Notes: generated by a model from the letters alone, not told the origin. A DNA stretch of 64,000 nucleotides from an uncultured Roseibium sp. (GCF_947494555.1 NZ_CANLVF010000001.1:682001-746000); one strand, 5' to 3'. Shown: positions 16,803 through 25,661, counted from the stretch's first letter. A program made the numbers and translations.

Positions 16803-17676
16803 GATTGGAACCGAAACCGTCAAGACGGGGCGGAGGACAGTCAGCCAGACCGCCGCGTTCCGGCTGCGTGTGATATGGAGCTTGACGTTTCTGATGCTCC
16901 TTGCACTGGTCGTGCTTTACCCGCTTTGGGAAATCGTCCGTATTTCCCTGCTTCACCGGAGCGAGGTGATCCTGCCGGATGCCAGTATTTGGCCACTCGA
17001 TCTCAGCGCTTACCAACGTATTGTCGATGGCTTGTCGTTCCCACGGTATTTTCTCAATTCACTGATCGTGACCACAACCGTCACCGCCGGGAACACAATG
17101 ACGGCCATCCTGGCGGCCTACGCCTTTTCCAGAGCGAGTTTCAGAGGCCGCGACGTGCTTTTTCTGATCGTGATCGGAACATTGATGATCCCCAATCACA
17201 TTACGCTGATCCCGAACTACCTGACTTTCGCAAGTTTCGACATGCTTGACACGTACGTCTGTCTGATCCTGCCGTTTCTGGCGTCAGGCTTTGCCGTGTT
17301 TTTCCTGCGTCAGCACATGATGACAATCCCGAAAAGCCTCGACGAGGCAGCTCGGATCGATGGTGCGTCGAGCTGGAAGATCCTTTGGGATATCGTCGTG
17401 CCGCTGTCCTTGCCGGCGATTTCTGTCGTTGCACTTTTTACGTTCATGAGCAACTGGAACGAATTCATCTGGCCGCTGCTGGCAACCACTTCCGACGACA
17501 TGCGTACGGTTCAGATCGGTCTGCGCTTTCTCCTGCGTGAAGAGGGCGAGGGAGACAGTCCGGACTGGCCCCTGGTCATGGCGGGAACCATGATCACGCT
17601 GACCCCTCTTTTGCTTGCGTATGTCATCGCCGAACGCCATCTCATCCGGGGCATTACCATGGGATCACTGAAATGA
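16789..17676 (+). CDS. ABC transporter permease, UgpE type
   Basis: 295 residues with a cytoplasmic N-terminus of about 25 residues, six membrane segments and the EAA loop (LDEAARIDGASSWKILWDIVVPLSLPAI). It is the second permease of the Ugp-like importer. It overlaps the preceding permease by 14 bases and the following GDPD gene by 4 bases, so the three are surely one transcript. No ATPase gene follows, although UgpC normally belongs to this operon. Confidence 0.9.
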   Translation: MATIEIGTETVKTGRRTVSQTAAFRLRVIWSLTFLMLLALVVLYPLWEIVRISLLHRSEVILPDASIWPLDLSAYQRIVDGLSFPRYFLNSLIVTTTVTAGNTMTAILAAYAFSRASFRGRDVLFLIVIGTLMIPNHITLIPNYLTFASFDMLDTYVCLILPFLASGFAVFFLRQHMMTIPKSLDEAARIDGASSWKILWDIVVPLSLPAISVVALFTFMSNWNEFIWPLLATTSDDMRTVQIGLRFLLREEGEGDSPDWPLVMAGTMITLTPLLLAYVIAERHLIRGITMGSLK

Positions 17677-18413
17677 CGGAAATCGCCTCGCACCGGGGTG
17701 GCGCTGCGCTATGGCCCGAAAACTCCGAAACCGCGTTCCGGGAAACGGCCAAACTACCAGTCGAGCAGATTGAATTCGACGTCCAGCTTACGGCTGAGGA
17801 CGTGCCGGTCATCTTTCACGACGCAACGCTCGATCGCGTCACCGACGGTGCCGGTCCAGTCGGTGAACATACGCTTTCCGAATTGAAGGCTCTGGAGATC
17901 TTCAATGGCGGCGGCAAGATCATGACGCTCGAAGAGGGGCTAGACATACTCGCCCCGAGCCATCTCACCTTGAGATGCGAAATCAAACCTGGTTTGGACA
18001 TGGTTCCTTACCCTGGCATCGTCGAGAAAACGCTTGCCGCGCTCTCGGATGCTGGGTTGAGCGAACGCACCGTTGTGACATCCTTTCATCTTCCAACTCT
18101 CACTGAAGTGCGTCTTAAGGAACAGGCCTTGAAAGGCCTAATCTGGCTTGTTGCCGACCCAATCTTGCGCCTGACGTCTCCGCAGCATGTGGCCGACCTT
18201 GCGAAAGGGGCGGACGTTTTCAACGTTTCCGTCCGTCACGTCTTGTTGCGCGGTGAGGCGCTTCCCCGCTTGCGGGCATCTGGGCTCGCTGTTGGAGCTT
18301 TTGCCGTGCTTGATGACGAGGCAATCGAATGGGCATTTGGTGCCGGTGTGGACGTATTTACGACGGACAGGCCGGATGCGGCGGTGCGCATTCGTGAAAA
18401 GATTACAGGCTGA
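17673..18413 (+). CDS. ugpQ: Glycerophosphodiester phosphodiesterase, UgpQ type
   Basis: 246 residues, the compact length of cytosolic UgpQ. Motifs: ASHRGGAALWPENSETAF (His-Arg-Gly, Glu-Asn), IEFDVQLT, VIFHDATLDR, LRCEIKPG, and GVDVFTTDRPD. It would release glycerol-3-phosphate from diesters brought in by the Ugp-like permeases with which it is translationally coupled (4-base overlap). It is distinct from the longer GDPD encoded at 12276-13289. Confidence 0.9.
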   Translation: MTEIASHRGGAALWPENSETAFRETAKLPVEQIEFDVQLTAEDVPVIFHDATLDRVTDGAGPVGEHTLSELKALEIFNGGGKIMTLEEGLDILAPSHLTLRCEIKPGLDMVPYPGIVEKTLAALSDAGLSERTVVTSFHLPTLTEVRLKEQALKGLIWLVADPILRLTSPQHVADLAKGADVFNVSVRHVLLRGEALPRLRASGLAVGAFAVLDDEAIEWAFGAGVDVFTTDRPDAAVRIREKITG

Positions 18414-18643
18414 TGCGCGTAAACTGGTTGTGACTGCGTAGTAAGATTGGGCAGATTGCCAAGTACCGAAGTGAGGCGAGGCTGTTCGGTCCAAAATTTA
18501 AGCCACTATGCCGGGCGGTTCTTTTCCGATCGTGATTCACAAACAAAGCAAGACGTCCCAAGGTTGCGTGCCTTTGTTGTGAAACAAGCGGCGCAATCCA
18601 TTGGGAACTCTTACTTTTCCTAGCTCAGTCTTCGGAGCCGGGA

Positions 18644-18871
18644 TCAGGCCGCCGACGGATTTTCCCGGACAGTCTCAAATTCCGCATTTTCATGCTCATT
18701 TTCGGCCTTTGGCATAAACGGAGTGGCCAGAAGAGCAAGCCCGGTCGCCACGAGGGCAAGCATGGCCAAACCGGCCATCACCATCAGGCCAAACCCGGCG
18801 AGGGCGAAGCCAACAAAAAGGGCAAGGGCAGCTGCTGCGATCGCCGTGACTTTTGCAAGAATGTCTTTCAT
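18644..18871 (-). CDS. Small hydrophobic membrane protein
   Basis: 75 residues: MKDILAKVTA, then a long Ala/Leu/Gly-rich hydrophobic region (residues about 8-55, enough for two membrane spans) and an acidic cytoplasmic-like tail (KAENEHENAEFETVREN). No family recognised. It lies 78 bases downstream of the histidine kinase gene on the same strand and could be co-transcribed. Support is its composition and codon use; homologues would be needed to be sure it is real. Confidence 0.6.
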   Translation of the reverse strand: MKDILAKVTAIAAAALALFVGFALAGFGLMVMAGLAMLALVATGLALLATPFMPKAENEHENAEFETVRENPSAA

Positions 18872-18949
18872 CTATGTGGTCTCCATATTCATAATCGTCT
18901 TGATGAACCTGATATGGAGCCCGAAGTTTTCGCCCGCCTGACCCGGACT

Positions 18950-20233
18950 TTACAATTCTGTAAACTTCAGCGCGACGCGCAGACCCGTCGGGGCGTTTTC
19001 AGACAGGATCAGGTGAGCACTGTGTCTGTCCGCGACCGCACGCACCAGGGCCAGTCCGAGCCCGGTCCCATCGCGTTCGCGTGCGGTGTCCAGGCGAACC
19101 ATCGGTTTGACGATCTCCAGGAACTGGGTCGGGTCCACGCCGTCTCCATTGTCTGCAACGCCAACCTCGCGTCCCTGCGCAAAAAGCGTGATCACCTCGC
19201 CCCCGTGAACCAACGCATTCTGAATGAGGTTCGCCATGGCTTGCACCAGCATCTGCCGATCTGCCAAGACCGTCGCAGCCGTATTCACCGACAGATCGAG
19301 ACGCTTGCCGCTGTCTTCGATCACCGCTTCATAGATACCTGCAACGTCAGTCACCAGATCGCCCAGGCTAACTTTTTCGAAGCCGTCACTTCCGACCCCG
19401 GCTTCAATCCTGGCAATCCGCATAATGGTGTCGAAAATGTCGGACAGCCGTCCGGCTTCCTCCAGGGCAGCCCCGCGTTCCTCCCCTTCAGGCATCATTT
19501 CCAACCGGGCTCTGAGGCGCGCAAGCGGGGTGCGCAGATCGTGTGCGAGACTTGCACTGAGATACCGGGTCTGGCTCACCAATCGTTCCAGTTCGTCGGC
19601 GGTCCTGTCGAGCTGGCGTGCAAGATCATCCAGATCGTCCGCAGACCGCTTGTTGCCGGTGCGTGCCTTCAGGTCACCTTCCGCCAAACGGCCAAGCGTG
19701 CCGCTTATCCGGCTGAGGCGCCGCTGCGCCAACCAGCCCGCACCGAGCCCGATGATGAGTGCAACAGCCAGGACCAATCCGGCCGTGGTCCATAAAATGT
19801 TACCAAGCAGGTCCAGTGCGTCCAGGCTGTCATCGAGCGGGACGGCGATCAGAACAGGCGTGCCGCGGTTGTCTTCGGAAATCAGCACACGCCATTCTTC
19901 CGAGCGCCTGAAATCCTTTTTAAGGCCCACGGTACCGCCGCCACGCTCTGCAGCGCGGGCAAAGGCCTTGGGCAGTCCATCGAGCGCCGATACCGGCCGG
20001 ATGATGACGGAGAAAGTGTCTCTGGGGACGTCGTTCGCCGCGACGGCGGCGGCCAGTCCCGCAAGCGATGTGTCAACGCGGCTCAACACGGCTTCGCGGC
20101 CCAGGATCAGTGCCACGACAATCGCAACGGCCATGCCGATTGCAAAGAGAAAGGACAACAGGAGCGTCAGCCGCAAGGTCGAGGACCGGATGAGCCAGTG
20201 GACTCGCGCCGCCAGCTTACCGACCAAAGACAT
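18950..20233 (-). CDS. Sensor histidine kinase
   Basis: 427 residues. Two membrane segments (about 22-44 and 147-168) flank a periplasmic sensor of about 100 residues. A HAMP domain follows, then the dimerisation/phosphoacceptor box SLAHDLRTPLARLR with H231, and a C-terminal ATPase domain with N box (ANLIQNALVHG), G1 (VADNGDGV) and G2 (GTGLGLALVRAV). The start overlaps the end of the response regulator gene by 17 bases, so they are one operon with the PepSY protein gene upstream. The periplasmic sensor has no recognised ligand motif. Confidence 0.93.
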   Translation of the reverse strand: MSLVGKLAARVHWLIRSSTLRLTLLLSFLFAIGMAVAIVVALILGREAVLSRVDTSLAGLAAAVAANDVPRDTFSVIIRPVSALDGLPKAFARAAERGGGTVGLKKDFRRSEEWRVLISEDNRGTPVLIAVPLDDSLDALDLLGNILWTTAGLVLAVALIIGLGAGWLAQRRLSRISGTLGRLAEGDLKARTGNKRSADDLDDLARQLDRTADELERLVSQTRYLSASLAHDLRTPLARLRARLEMMPEGEERGAALEEAGRLSDIFDTIMRIARIEAGVGSDGFEKVSLGDLVTDVAGIYEAVIEDSGKRLDLSVNTAATVLADRQMLVQAMANLIQNALVHGGEVITLFAQGREVGVADNGDGVDPTQFLEIVKPMVRLDTARERDGTGLGLALVRAVADRHSAHLILSENAPTGLRVALKFTEL

Positions 20234-20900
20234 AACCTTCTCCTCGCCTGGTCCTGATCAACTCTTCGCCAAACGGCTTGTCGATCTTGGCGCGCAGTCG
20301 GCTGATGTGAGTTTCAACCACGCTGGTGGTGGGATCGAAGCTCATGTCCCAAACCTGTTCCAGCAGCATTGTACGGGTCACCAGGCGGCCGGGGCGGCGC
20401 ATGAAGTATTCCAGCAGCTTGAATTCCTTGGCCATAAGGTCGATTGCCTGTCCCTGGCGTTCGCATTGACGCGCAAGAAGGTCCAGGCTGAGGTCCGCAT
20501 AGCGCAGGACAGTCGGCTCGTTGCTGCCTTCCGCCGTTCCTTCCCGCCTGCGTCCGAGCGCATTCACGCGTGCAGACAGCTCCACAAAGGCGAAAGGTTT
20601 GGTGAGATAATCGTCGCCTCCCGCTTCAAACCCCTCAACACGGGAATCCACTTCGCCAAGTGCAGTCAGGAAAAGTGCGGGCGTGGTGTTCTTCGAGGCG
20701 CGGAGAGATTTCAGGACCGCCAGCCCGTCGAGGCCCGGCACCATGCGGTCGAGGATCAGAAGGTCATACTCCTGGCCCATGGATGCCAGCAGCGCTTCCT
20801 TGCCGTCCGTGAAATGATCGACGACATGACCTTCCTCGCGCAGGCCTCCGGCGACCCATGGTCCAAGGTCGCGATCATCTTCAAGAAGCAGTATGCGCAT
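20217..20900 (-). CDS. OmpR-family response regulator
   Basis: 227 residues from ATG at 20900 (MRILLLEDDRD). Receiver domain with acidic pair D8/D9, phospho-acceptor D51 in LLILDRMVPG and the conserved Lys in DDYLTKPF. The C-terminal winged helix contains LLEYFMRRPGRLVTRTMLLE and the recognition region VVETHISRLRAKID. It is cognate to the kinase with which it overlaps. The likely target is its own operon and the PepSY gene beside it. Confidence 0.93.
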   Translation of the reverse strand: MRILLLEDDRDLGPWVAGGLREEGHVVDHFTDGKEALLASMGQEYDLLILDRMVPGLDGLAVLKSLRASKNTTPALFLTALGEVDSRVEGFEAGGDDYLTKPFAFVELSARVNALGRRREGTAEGSNEPTVLRYADLSLDLLARQCERQGQAIDLMAKEFKLLEYFMRRPGRLVTRTMLLEQVWDMSFDPTTSVVETHISRLRAKIDKPFGEELIRTRRGEGYVFGR

Positions 20901-20973
20901 GTCACCCCATAGGCTGGATTCGGTTGAGGAAAAAGGCCACCGTTGCCGGCAGCCCATTCTGATCTATCCGGAT

Positions 20974-21300
20974 TTAGCCTCGCCCGGCTGATTTTTTGTC
21001 GTCACGGTCAGCGCCGTCCTCCTCGACCTTCAGCACGGCGCCGGTTTCAGCGTCGATCTCGACTTCCATCTCTAGTCCATCGGCGGTCAGGATTTCAATC
21101 TCGTAGATCAGCTTGCCATCCTCACGATCCAGTTCAGTTTCCTGAACCGTGCCTGGAACTTCGGTCAGCGCTCTCTCGACGGCGCCGGCTTCGTCCAGCC
21201 CCGGCGACATGGGCGTGGACTGTGCGGCAATGGTGCCGCTTGCACCCAGGACCAGAAGTACGCCGGCCACTGCACTGCCCAAGATCAGTTTCTTATCCAT
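20974..21300 (-). CDS. PepSY domain periplasmic protein
   Basis: 108 residues from ATG at 21300 (GGAG seven bases upstream). A signal peptide (MDKKLILGSAVAGVLLVLGASGTIAAQ) is followed by one PepSY domain: EAGAVERALTEVPGTVQETELDREDGKLIYEIEIL and VEIDAETGAVLKVEED. Small PepSY proteins are periplasmic and often sit next to OmpR-type two-component systems, whose signal they may modulate. Here the regulator gene starts 73 bases downstream on the same strand. Confidence 0.87.
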   Translation of the reverse strand: MDKKLILGSAVAGVLLVLGASGTIAAQSTPMSPGLDEAGAVERALTEVPGTVQETELDREDGKLIYEIEILTADGLEMEVEIDAETGAVLKVEEDGADRDDKKSAGRG

Positions 21301-21500
21301 CATGTGTCTCCATCTCTGCGTTACTGAAAGGCACCGTGCCTTTCGGTGAAGCAAAGATGGGTCATGCAGTTTACGGTCCCCTGCGGTGAACTTTACAATT
21401 CTGTAAAGGTAAAATGCGGAGGAGTTGGATAATCGCGGAAACGGTCATTCGCTCGTAAACGCGAAAAAATGCAGGCCCCTCGCGGCGCTGACCTCCAAAC

Positions 21501-22487
21501 TCAATTGATACCGTTGTTGACCAGGCGGTCGTGGCGAGCACCGTGATACGCCTTGTGGGACTCGATCGCCTTGGCCAGTTTCTCAAGATTGCTTTGCGGA
21601 ATTGCCATCCTGGCCAGGACGTAGAGCGCGCATGTCGTGGCTTCCTTGAAGATTCCAGATTTCAGGACAAGCTCGCCACTTAAGAGTCTTCCGGCAAGTT
21701 CGGAGTAGAGCGCTGCTGCAATATAGGCAATGATCTCGTTGAAGAGGTGATTACGGGCCGCCTTTGTCATGTCGAGAACGGCATGGGTCAGCTCATGCAG
21801 CATGACCTGCCGAACGGCCTCAACATTGGCCAGCTCATCTTTTTTCAGCAGAACGACCGTGTTCGCTTTGATCGTTACGCCTGAGAACTTCCTGGTGTTT
21901 GCGATATATACTGCGGTCGCCGGATGTTTTTCCCGCTTGAGATAAGTGAACTTTATCTTGCCGTCTGAAATCTTCTGATTGAGCTCAAAGCCGTAGTAAA
22001 AGAACGACAGCATCTTGAAACTGAGTTCCCTGGATTTCGGCGTCGGGCGCCATTTGACCTCCCAGTCCCTGTTGAAAATCGGACTGCCTGGGCCGATTAC
22101 GTCGAGCGCTATTTCCTTCAGTCTTTGAGCCGGGTCACCCGTAGCGCCTGGCGAGGTGGGTGGAATTGCAGGGGGTGGTGAAAAGCCGGCAGGTACAACA
22201 GAAAAGGCAGTATCGAATTTTTCGACCGACTTGAAACCGACCACGCTGTCATCGACCAGGTCGAGTTTCGATTGCAGTTTTGCCACTGCGGCGCTTGTTT
22301 CATCGCCGAAAATGCCGTCAGGTGCGCCGAATTTCGAGGTGGACATCGGCAGTTGATAACCTGAATCGAGCAATCCCTGCTGCAGAAGACGGACAGGGTA
22401 GCCTTTTGCGCCGAAGCGCATGGCCGCGGCATTTTGGGCGATTACCTTGAAATGCGGATCGTTCTGGAAGTGGTGGCTCGAAAACAT
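21501..22487 (-). CDS. Peptidoglycan-binding domain protein with zincin-like HELTH motif
   Basis: 328 residues. Residues about 25-80 match the PG_binding_1 fold (GYPVRLLQQGLL...GIFGDETSAAVAKLQSKLDL). After a Pro-rich linker (100-118) a C-terminal domain contains MLHELTHAVLD (H231-E232-xx-H235) and, 16 residues later, E251 in NEIIAYIAAALY, matching the HExxH plus Glu ligand set of gluzincin metallopeptidases. No signal peptide is visible at the N-terminus (MFSSHHFQND), which is odd for a cell-wall enzyme and suggests non-classical export or an injected effector/toxin role. Precise family not recognised. Confidence 0.75.
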   Translation of the reverse strand: MFSSHHFQNDPHFKVIAQNAAAMRFGAKGYPVRLLQQGLLDSGYQLPMSTSKFGAPDGIFGDETSAAVAKLQSKLDLVDDSVVGFKSVEKFDTAFSVVPAGFSPPPAIPPTSPGATGDPAQRLKEIALDVIGPGSPIFNRDWEVKWRPTPKSRELSFKMLSFFYYGFELNQKISDGKIKFTYLKREKHPATAVYIANTRKFSGVTIKANTVVLLKKDELANVEAVRQVMLHELTHAVLDMTKAARNHLFNEIIAYIAAALYSELAGRLLSGELVLKSGIFKEATTCALYVLARMAIPQSNLEKLAKAIESHKAYHGARHDRLVNNGIN

Positions 22488-22984
22488 ATGCTCGTCCTTT
22501 CTCGGCTAATCTCCAGGGACAAGTCCGTGTGGAGCGCGCTGGCCAGCCTGCTGAAATGAGCAGAGACCTTTGTCGCGGCCGGGCGCTCTCCAACCTTCGA
22601 TCAACTCGGGCCGAAAGGGCTGCGAGCTGCATTGATTGTATTGTCTTCGTATTTCGCGCGTGACGAAGTGATGCCTGTCACAAACTTTCTTCCCTCGCGT
22701 AATTTTAGGTAACGTCGCGTTCCTTCCTGATGGTCCGCTAATGGTGCGGGACAAGAGGGCAGCTATGAAATCACGGAGCTGGACATGCAATCACTGGCCT
22801 TCGATTGCGATTGACCTAGGTACGGTCTTCGGGCCAACCTTCCAGTTCCCGGTGTCGGTGCGATTTGCGCGGAAACTGTTGCAAAATGGCTGTCCCATGA
22901 TAGCTGGAATCGACTATCGCTGTGGAGGCAGCCAGGAAAGGGTGTTCCCGCAGGCTGCGAATGAGCGGCGTCCTGGAGGAAAGA
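22488..22984. other. 497-base divergent intergenic region
   Basis: The region separates the reverse-strand zincin-like gene from the forward acyl-CoA synthetase gene. AAAGGA lies before the former and GGAGGA before the latter. I see no RNA gene, strong palindrome or credible additional coding frame; open frames here run over the likely promoters. Confidence 0.45.
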
Positions 22985-24706
22985 GTGACGACAAATGACC
23001 GGCCATGGACTGCGTTTTACGGGCCTGAGATGCGCGCTGATATCGAGAAGGCCTCATACAGGACCATCCCCGATCTGATCCGATCCGCTTCCGGCACCTA
23101 CGGCAAAGCTCCTGCCTTCACGACAGTCATGCACAACGGAATGAACGGCACGCTCACCTTTGAACAGGTGGACGAGATGTCCGATGCCTTTGCGGTTTAT
23201 CTGCGCGAGGTTGCCGGTCTGGTGAAGGGGGACCGGGTCGCGGTTCAACTGCCCAACAGCCTGACCTTTCCAGTCGCCGCCTTCGGCATCCTCAAGGCGG
23301 GCTGTGTTCTGGTCAACGTCAATCCGCTCTATACGGCCGAGGAAATGGCGCGCCAGTTCCAGGACGCTGAACCCAAGGCTCTCGTGATCGTGGACATGTT
23401 CGCCGACAAGATTCCGGCGGCAACGCGCGGTCATCCGATCCCCAACATCATTGTCACAAGGGTGGCGGAGTTTCTGCCCGTTCTTCCACGCGGTGTTATC
23501 GGTCTGGTGCAGAAATACTGGGACCGCTCGGTCAGACCCATCGATGTGCCGCACACGCGATTTCCCGAGGCACTCGATTCGGGGCGGGCGCAACTCGCGG
23601 GCAAACGCATTGAGGTTGATGCATATCACCAGCACGTTGAGCCGAATGATCTGGCATGCCTGCAATATACGGGCGGGACGACCGGTGTTGCCAAGGGCGC
23701 GATGCTGAGCCATGAAAATCTTCTCATCAACATGGAGCAGACGCTGGAGATGATCCCTGTCTTCGAACGGGGAAAGGAAGTCGCACTGACCGCGCTGCCT
23801 ATGTATCACATATTTGCTTTCACCCTGAACCTGCTGGCATTTTACTGGATCGGCGGGCGCAATATCCTCATTCCCAATCCGAGGCCGCTCACCAACCTGA
23901 AACGGGCGTTCGAGAATTACCGGATCACATGGATGAGCGGGGTAAACACGCTTTTCAATGGGCTGAGCAACGAACTCTGGTTCCGCGACAGCCCCCCGAA
24001 ATATCTGAAACTCGCCTCCGCTGGAGGGATGGCGCTTCAGATCGAGGTGGCAAGGCGCTGGGAAGAGGTGACCCGCAAGCCTGTCGTCCAAGGCTACGGA
24101 CTGACAGAGACCTCGCCGGTGCTGTCCTTCAACCCCGTCGGCAAGGCGAGGGAAGGGGCGATCGGAATTCCGCTTCCCTCCACGTTCATGCGCTGCGAAG
24201 ACGATGACGGTAATGTCATGCCAATAGGAGAGCGTGGCGAGATCACCGTCAGGGGCCCCCAGGTCATGTCCGGGTACTGGGAGAACCCGGAGGAAACGGA
24301 AGCTGTCTTCCGCGACGGCTGGTTCCTGACCGGCGATATCGGCGTTATGGATGAAGACGGCTACTTCACCATTGTCGACCGGAAGAAGGACATGGTTGTG
24401 GTGTCTGGTTTCAATGTCTATCCGAACGAGATCGAAGAGTGTCTCACCTCCCATCCGGGCATCTTCGAAGCAGCCGTGATCGGTGTCCCGAACGAAGCGA
24501 CAGGAGAGGCGGTCAAGGCATTCGTCGTTCTCACCGACAAGAGCCTCTCGCAATCCGATATCCGCACGTTCTGCAAAAAACATCTGACGGCCTACAAGGT
24601 ACCCAAGGAGGTGGATATCCGGGACCGACTGCCCAAATCCATAGTCGGAAAGATCCTTCGAAAAGACCTGCGCGCCGAAGATGTGCGCACCAGCGGGGTG
24701 GAGTGA
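22985..24706 (+). CDS. Long-chain fatty acyl-CoA synthetase (FadD-like, AMP-forming)
   Basis: 573 residues from GTG at 22985, chosen because GGAGGA lies 4 bases before it; longer frames from 22922 add an Arg-rich stretch unlike the family. ANL-superfamily motifs: P-loop YTGGTTGVAKGAMLSH, GYGLTETSPV, GDIGVMDEDGYFTIVDRKKDM and the catalytic Lys in PKSIVGKILRKDL. The N-terminal WTAFYGPEMRADI... fits bacterial FadD. It activates fatty acids with CoA and ATP, probably at the inner membrane. It is followed 3 bases later by a BASS symporter, suggesting uptake and activation of the same or a related carboxylate. Confidence 0.92.
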   Translation: MTTNDRPWTAFYGPEMRADIEKASYRTIPDLIRSASGTYGKAPAFTTVMHNGMNGTLTFEQVDEMSDAFAVYLREVAGLVKGDRVAVQLPNSLTFPVAAFGILKAGCVLVNVNPLYTAEEMARQFQDAEPKALVIVDMFADKIPAATRGHPIPNIIVTRVAEFLPVLPRGVIGLVQKYWDRSVRPIDVPHTRFPEALDSGRAQLAGKRIEVDAYHQHVEPNDLACLQYTGGTTGVAKGAMLSHENLLINMEQTLEMIPVFERGKEVALTALPMYHIFAFTLNLLAFYWIGGRNILIPNPRPLTNLKRAFENYRITWMSGVNTLFNGLSNELWFRDSPPKYLKLASAGGMALQIEVARRWEEVTRKPVVQGYGLTETSPVLSFNPVGKAREGAIGIPLPSTFMRCEDDDGNVMPIGERGEITVRGPQVMSGYWENPEETEAVFRDGWFLTGDIGVMDEDGYFTIVDRKKDMVVVSGFNVYPNEIEECLTSHPGIFEAAVIGVPNEATGEAVKAFVVLTDKSLSQSDIRTFCKKHLTAYKVPKEVDIRDRLPKSIVGKILRKDLRAEDVRTSGVE

Positions 24707-24709
24707 GCC

Positions 24710-25591
24710 ATGGTCGGACCGCTTGAACAGGCACTCCTGGCGGCGATGATCTTTGTCATCATGCTGGGCATGGGGGCGTCGCTGACGCCCCGGGACTTCC
24801 TGCTCGCGTTGCGCCGGCCCTACGGGCTCGGTATCGGCGTGGTGTCGCAATTCGGCTTCATGCCGCTGATCGGTTTTCTGATGACCATTGCCCTTGCGCT
24901 GCCGGCGCCGATCGCTGTCGGTTTGCTGATCGTTTCCTGCATGCCGGGGGGGACGACCTCGAACATCTTCACCTATTTCTCAAAGGGCAACCTGGCGCTT
25001 TCTGTTCTGATGACAGTGACATCGACCATTTTCGGCGTCGTGCTGATCCCGTTGGTGCTGCTTATTTATGCCTCAGCGCTCGATCTGGAGATCCCACGCG
25101 AGAACATTATTGCGACACTGGTCATTCTGCTTGTGCCCGTCGCCATCGGAATGACCCTCAGGCGGGTCAATGCGAATGCGGGTGCAGTAACGGAGTTCTT
25201 CGGGTCGATTCTGGCGCTGGTCTTTATTGCGTTCATCGCGATTTCCTGGATCCCGCGCAACTGGCAGTTCCTGATGACGACTGCGCCATCGACCTATTTC
25301 GTCGCGATCATGCTTGGCGTTTTCGGAATTGCGATCGGGTATCTGTTTGCGCGCGCTCTCAAGCTGCATCCGCGCAATGCGCGGACCGTGGCTCTGGAAA
25401 CCGGGATCCAGAACGCACCACTGGGCGTTGCCATCATCGTGCTCACATTTCCCGGCGAACAGCAGCAGTCGATCATGGCAGTCGCTGCGCTTTACTCCCT
25501 CTTCATCGTGATCACATCGACACTGGTGACGCTGATCTTCCGGCGTGCAAACACAGCCGCGGAACAGAAGATGGCCGACAGCTTGCTTTGA
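24710..25591 (+). CDS. Bile acid:sodium symporter (BASS) family transporter
   Basis: 293 residues, about nine or ten membrane segments, with the BASS hallmark SCMPGGTTSNIFTYFSKGNLALSVLMT and, in the second half, ALETGIQNAPLGVAIIVLTF. These proteins use sodium to import organic anions such as bile acids or keto acids. The gene starts 3 bases after the acyl-CoA synthetase stop, so the two are co-transcribed; the linkage suggests a carboxylate substrate that is then CoA-activated. Confidence 0.9.
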   Translation: MVGPLEQALLAAMIFVIMLGMGASLTPRDFLLALRRPYGLGIGVVSQFGFMPLIGFLMTIALALPAPIAVGLLIVSCMPGGTTSNIFTYFSKGNLALSVLMTVTSTIFGVVLIPLVLLIYASALDLEIPRENIIATLVILLVPVAIGMTLRRVNANAGAVTEFFGSILALVFIAFIAISWIPRNWQFLMTTAPSTYFVAIMLGVFGIAIGYLFARALKLHPRNARTVALETGIQNAPLGVAIIVLTFPGEQQQSIMAVAALYSLFIVITSTLVTLIFRRANTAAEQKMADSLL

Positions 25592-25608
25592 AAAGAGGGA
25601 AAAACAAG

Positions 25609-25632
25609 GCCACGCTGCGCGGGCAGCGTGGC
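25609..25632 (-). terminator. Rho-independent terminator between symporter and RTX genes
   Basis: GCCACGCTGC (25609-25618) and GCAGCGTGGC (25623-25632) form a perfect 10-base-pair stem with a 4-base loop. On the reverse strand the stem is followed by CTTGTTTTT, a good U-run, so it terminates the RTX transcript. It lies between convergent genes and may also serve the forward operon. Confidence 0.8.
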
Positions 25633-25661
25633 TTGCAATGCTCGTTAAGTTGGGACGCAGA

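Noticed and set aside
19425..20912. 495-codon forward open frame across kinase and response regulator
   Set aside because: Ser/Arg-rich translation without domains; the opposite strand encodes a clear two-component system.
23054..24850. 598-codon open frame antisense to the acyl-CoA synthetase gene
   Set aside because: It is the mirror of a strongly supported forward gene; its product is His/Arg-rich with no family motifs, a usual effect of GC-rich codon bias.
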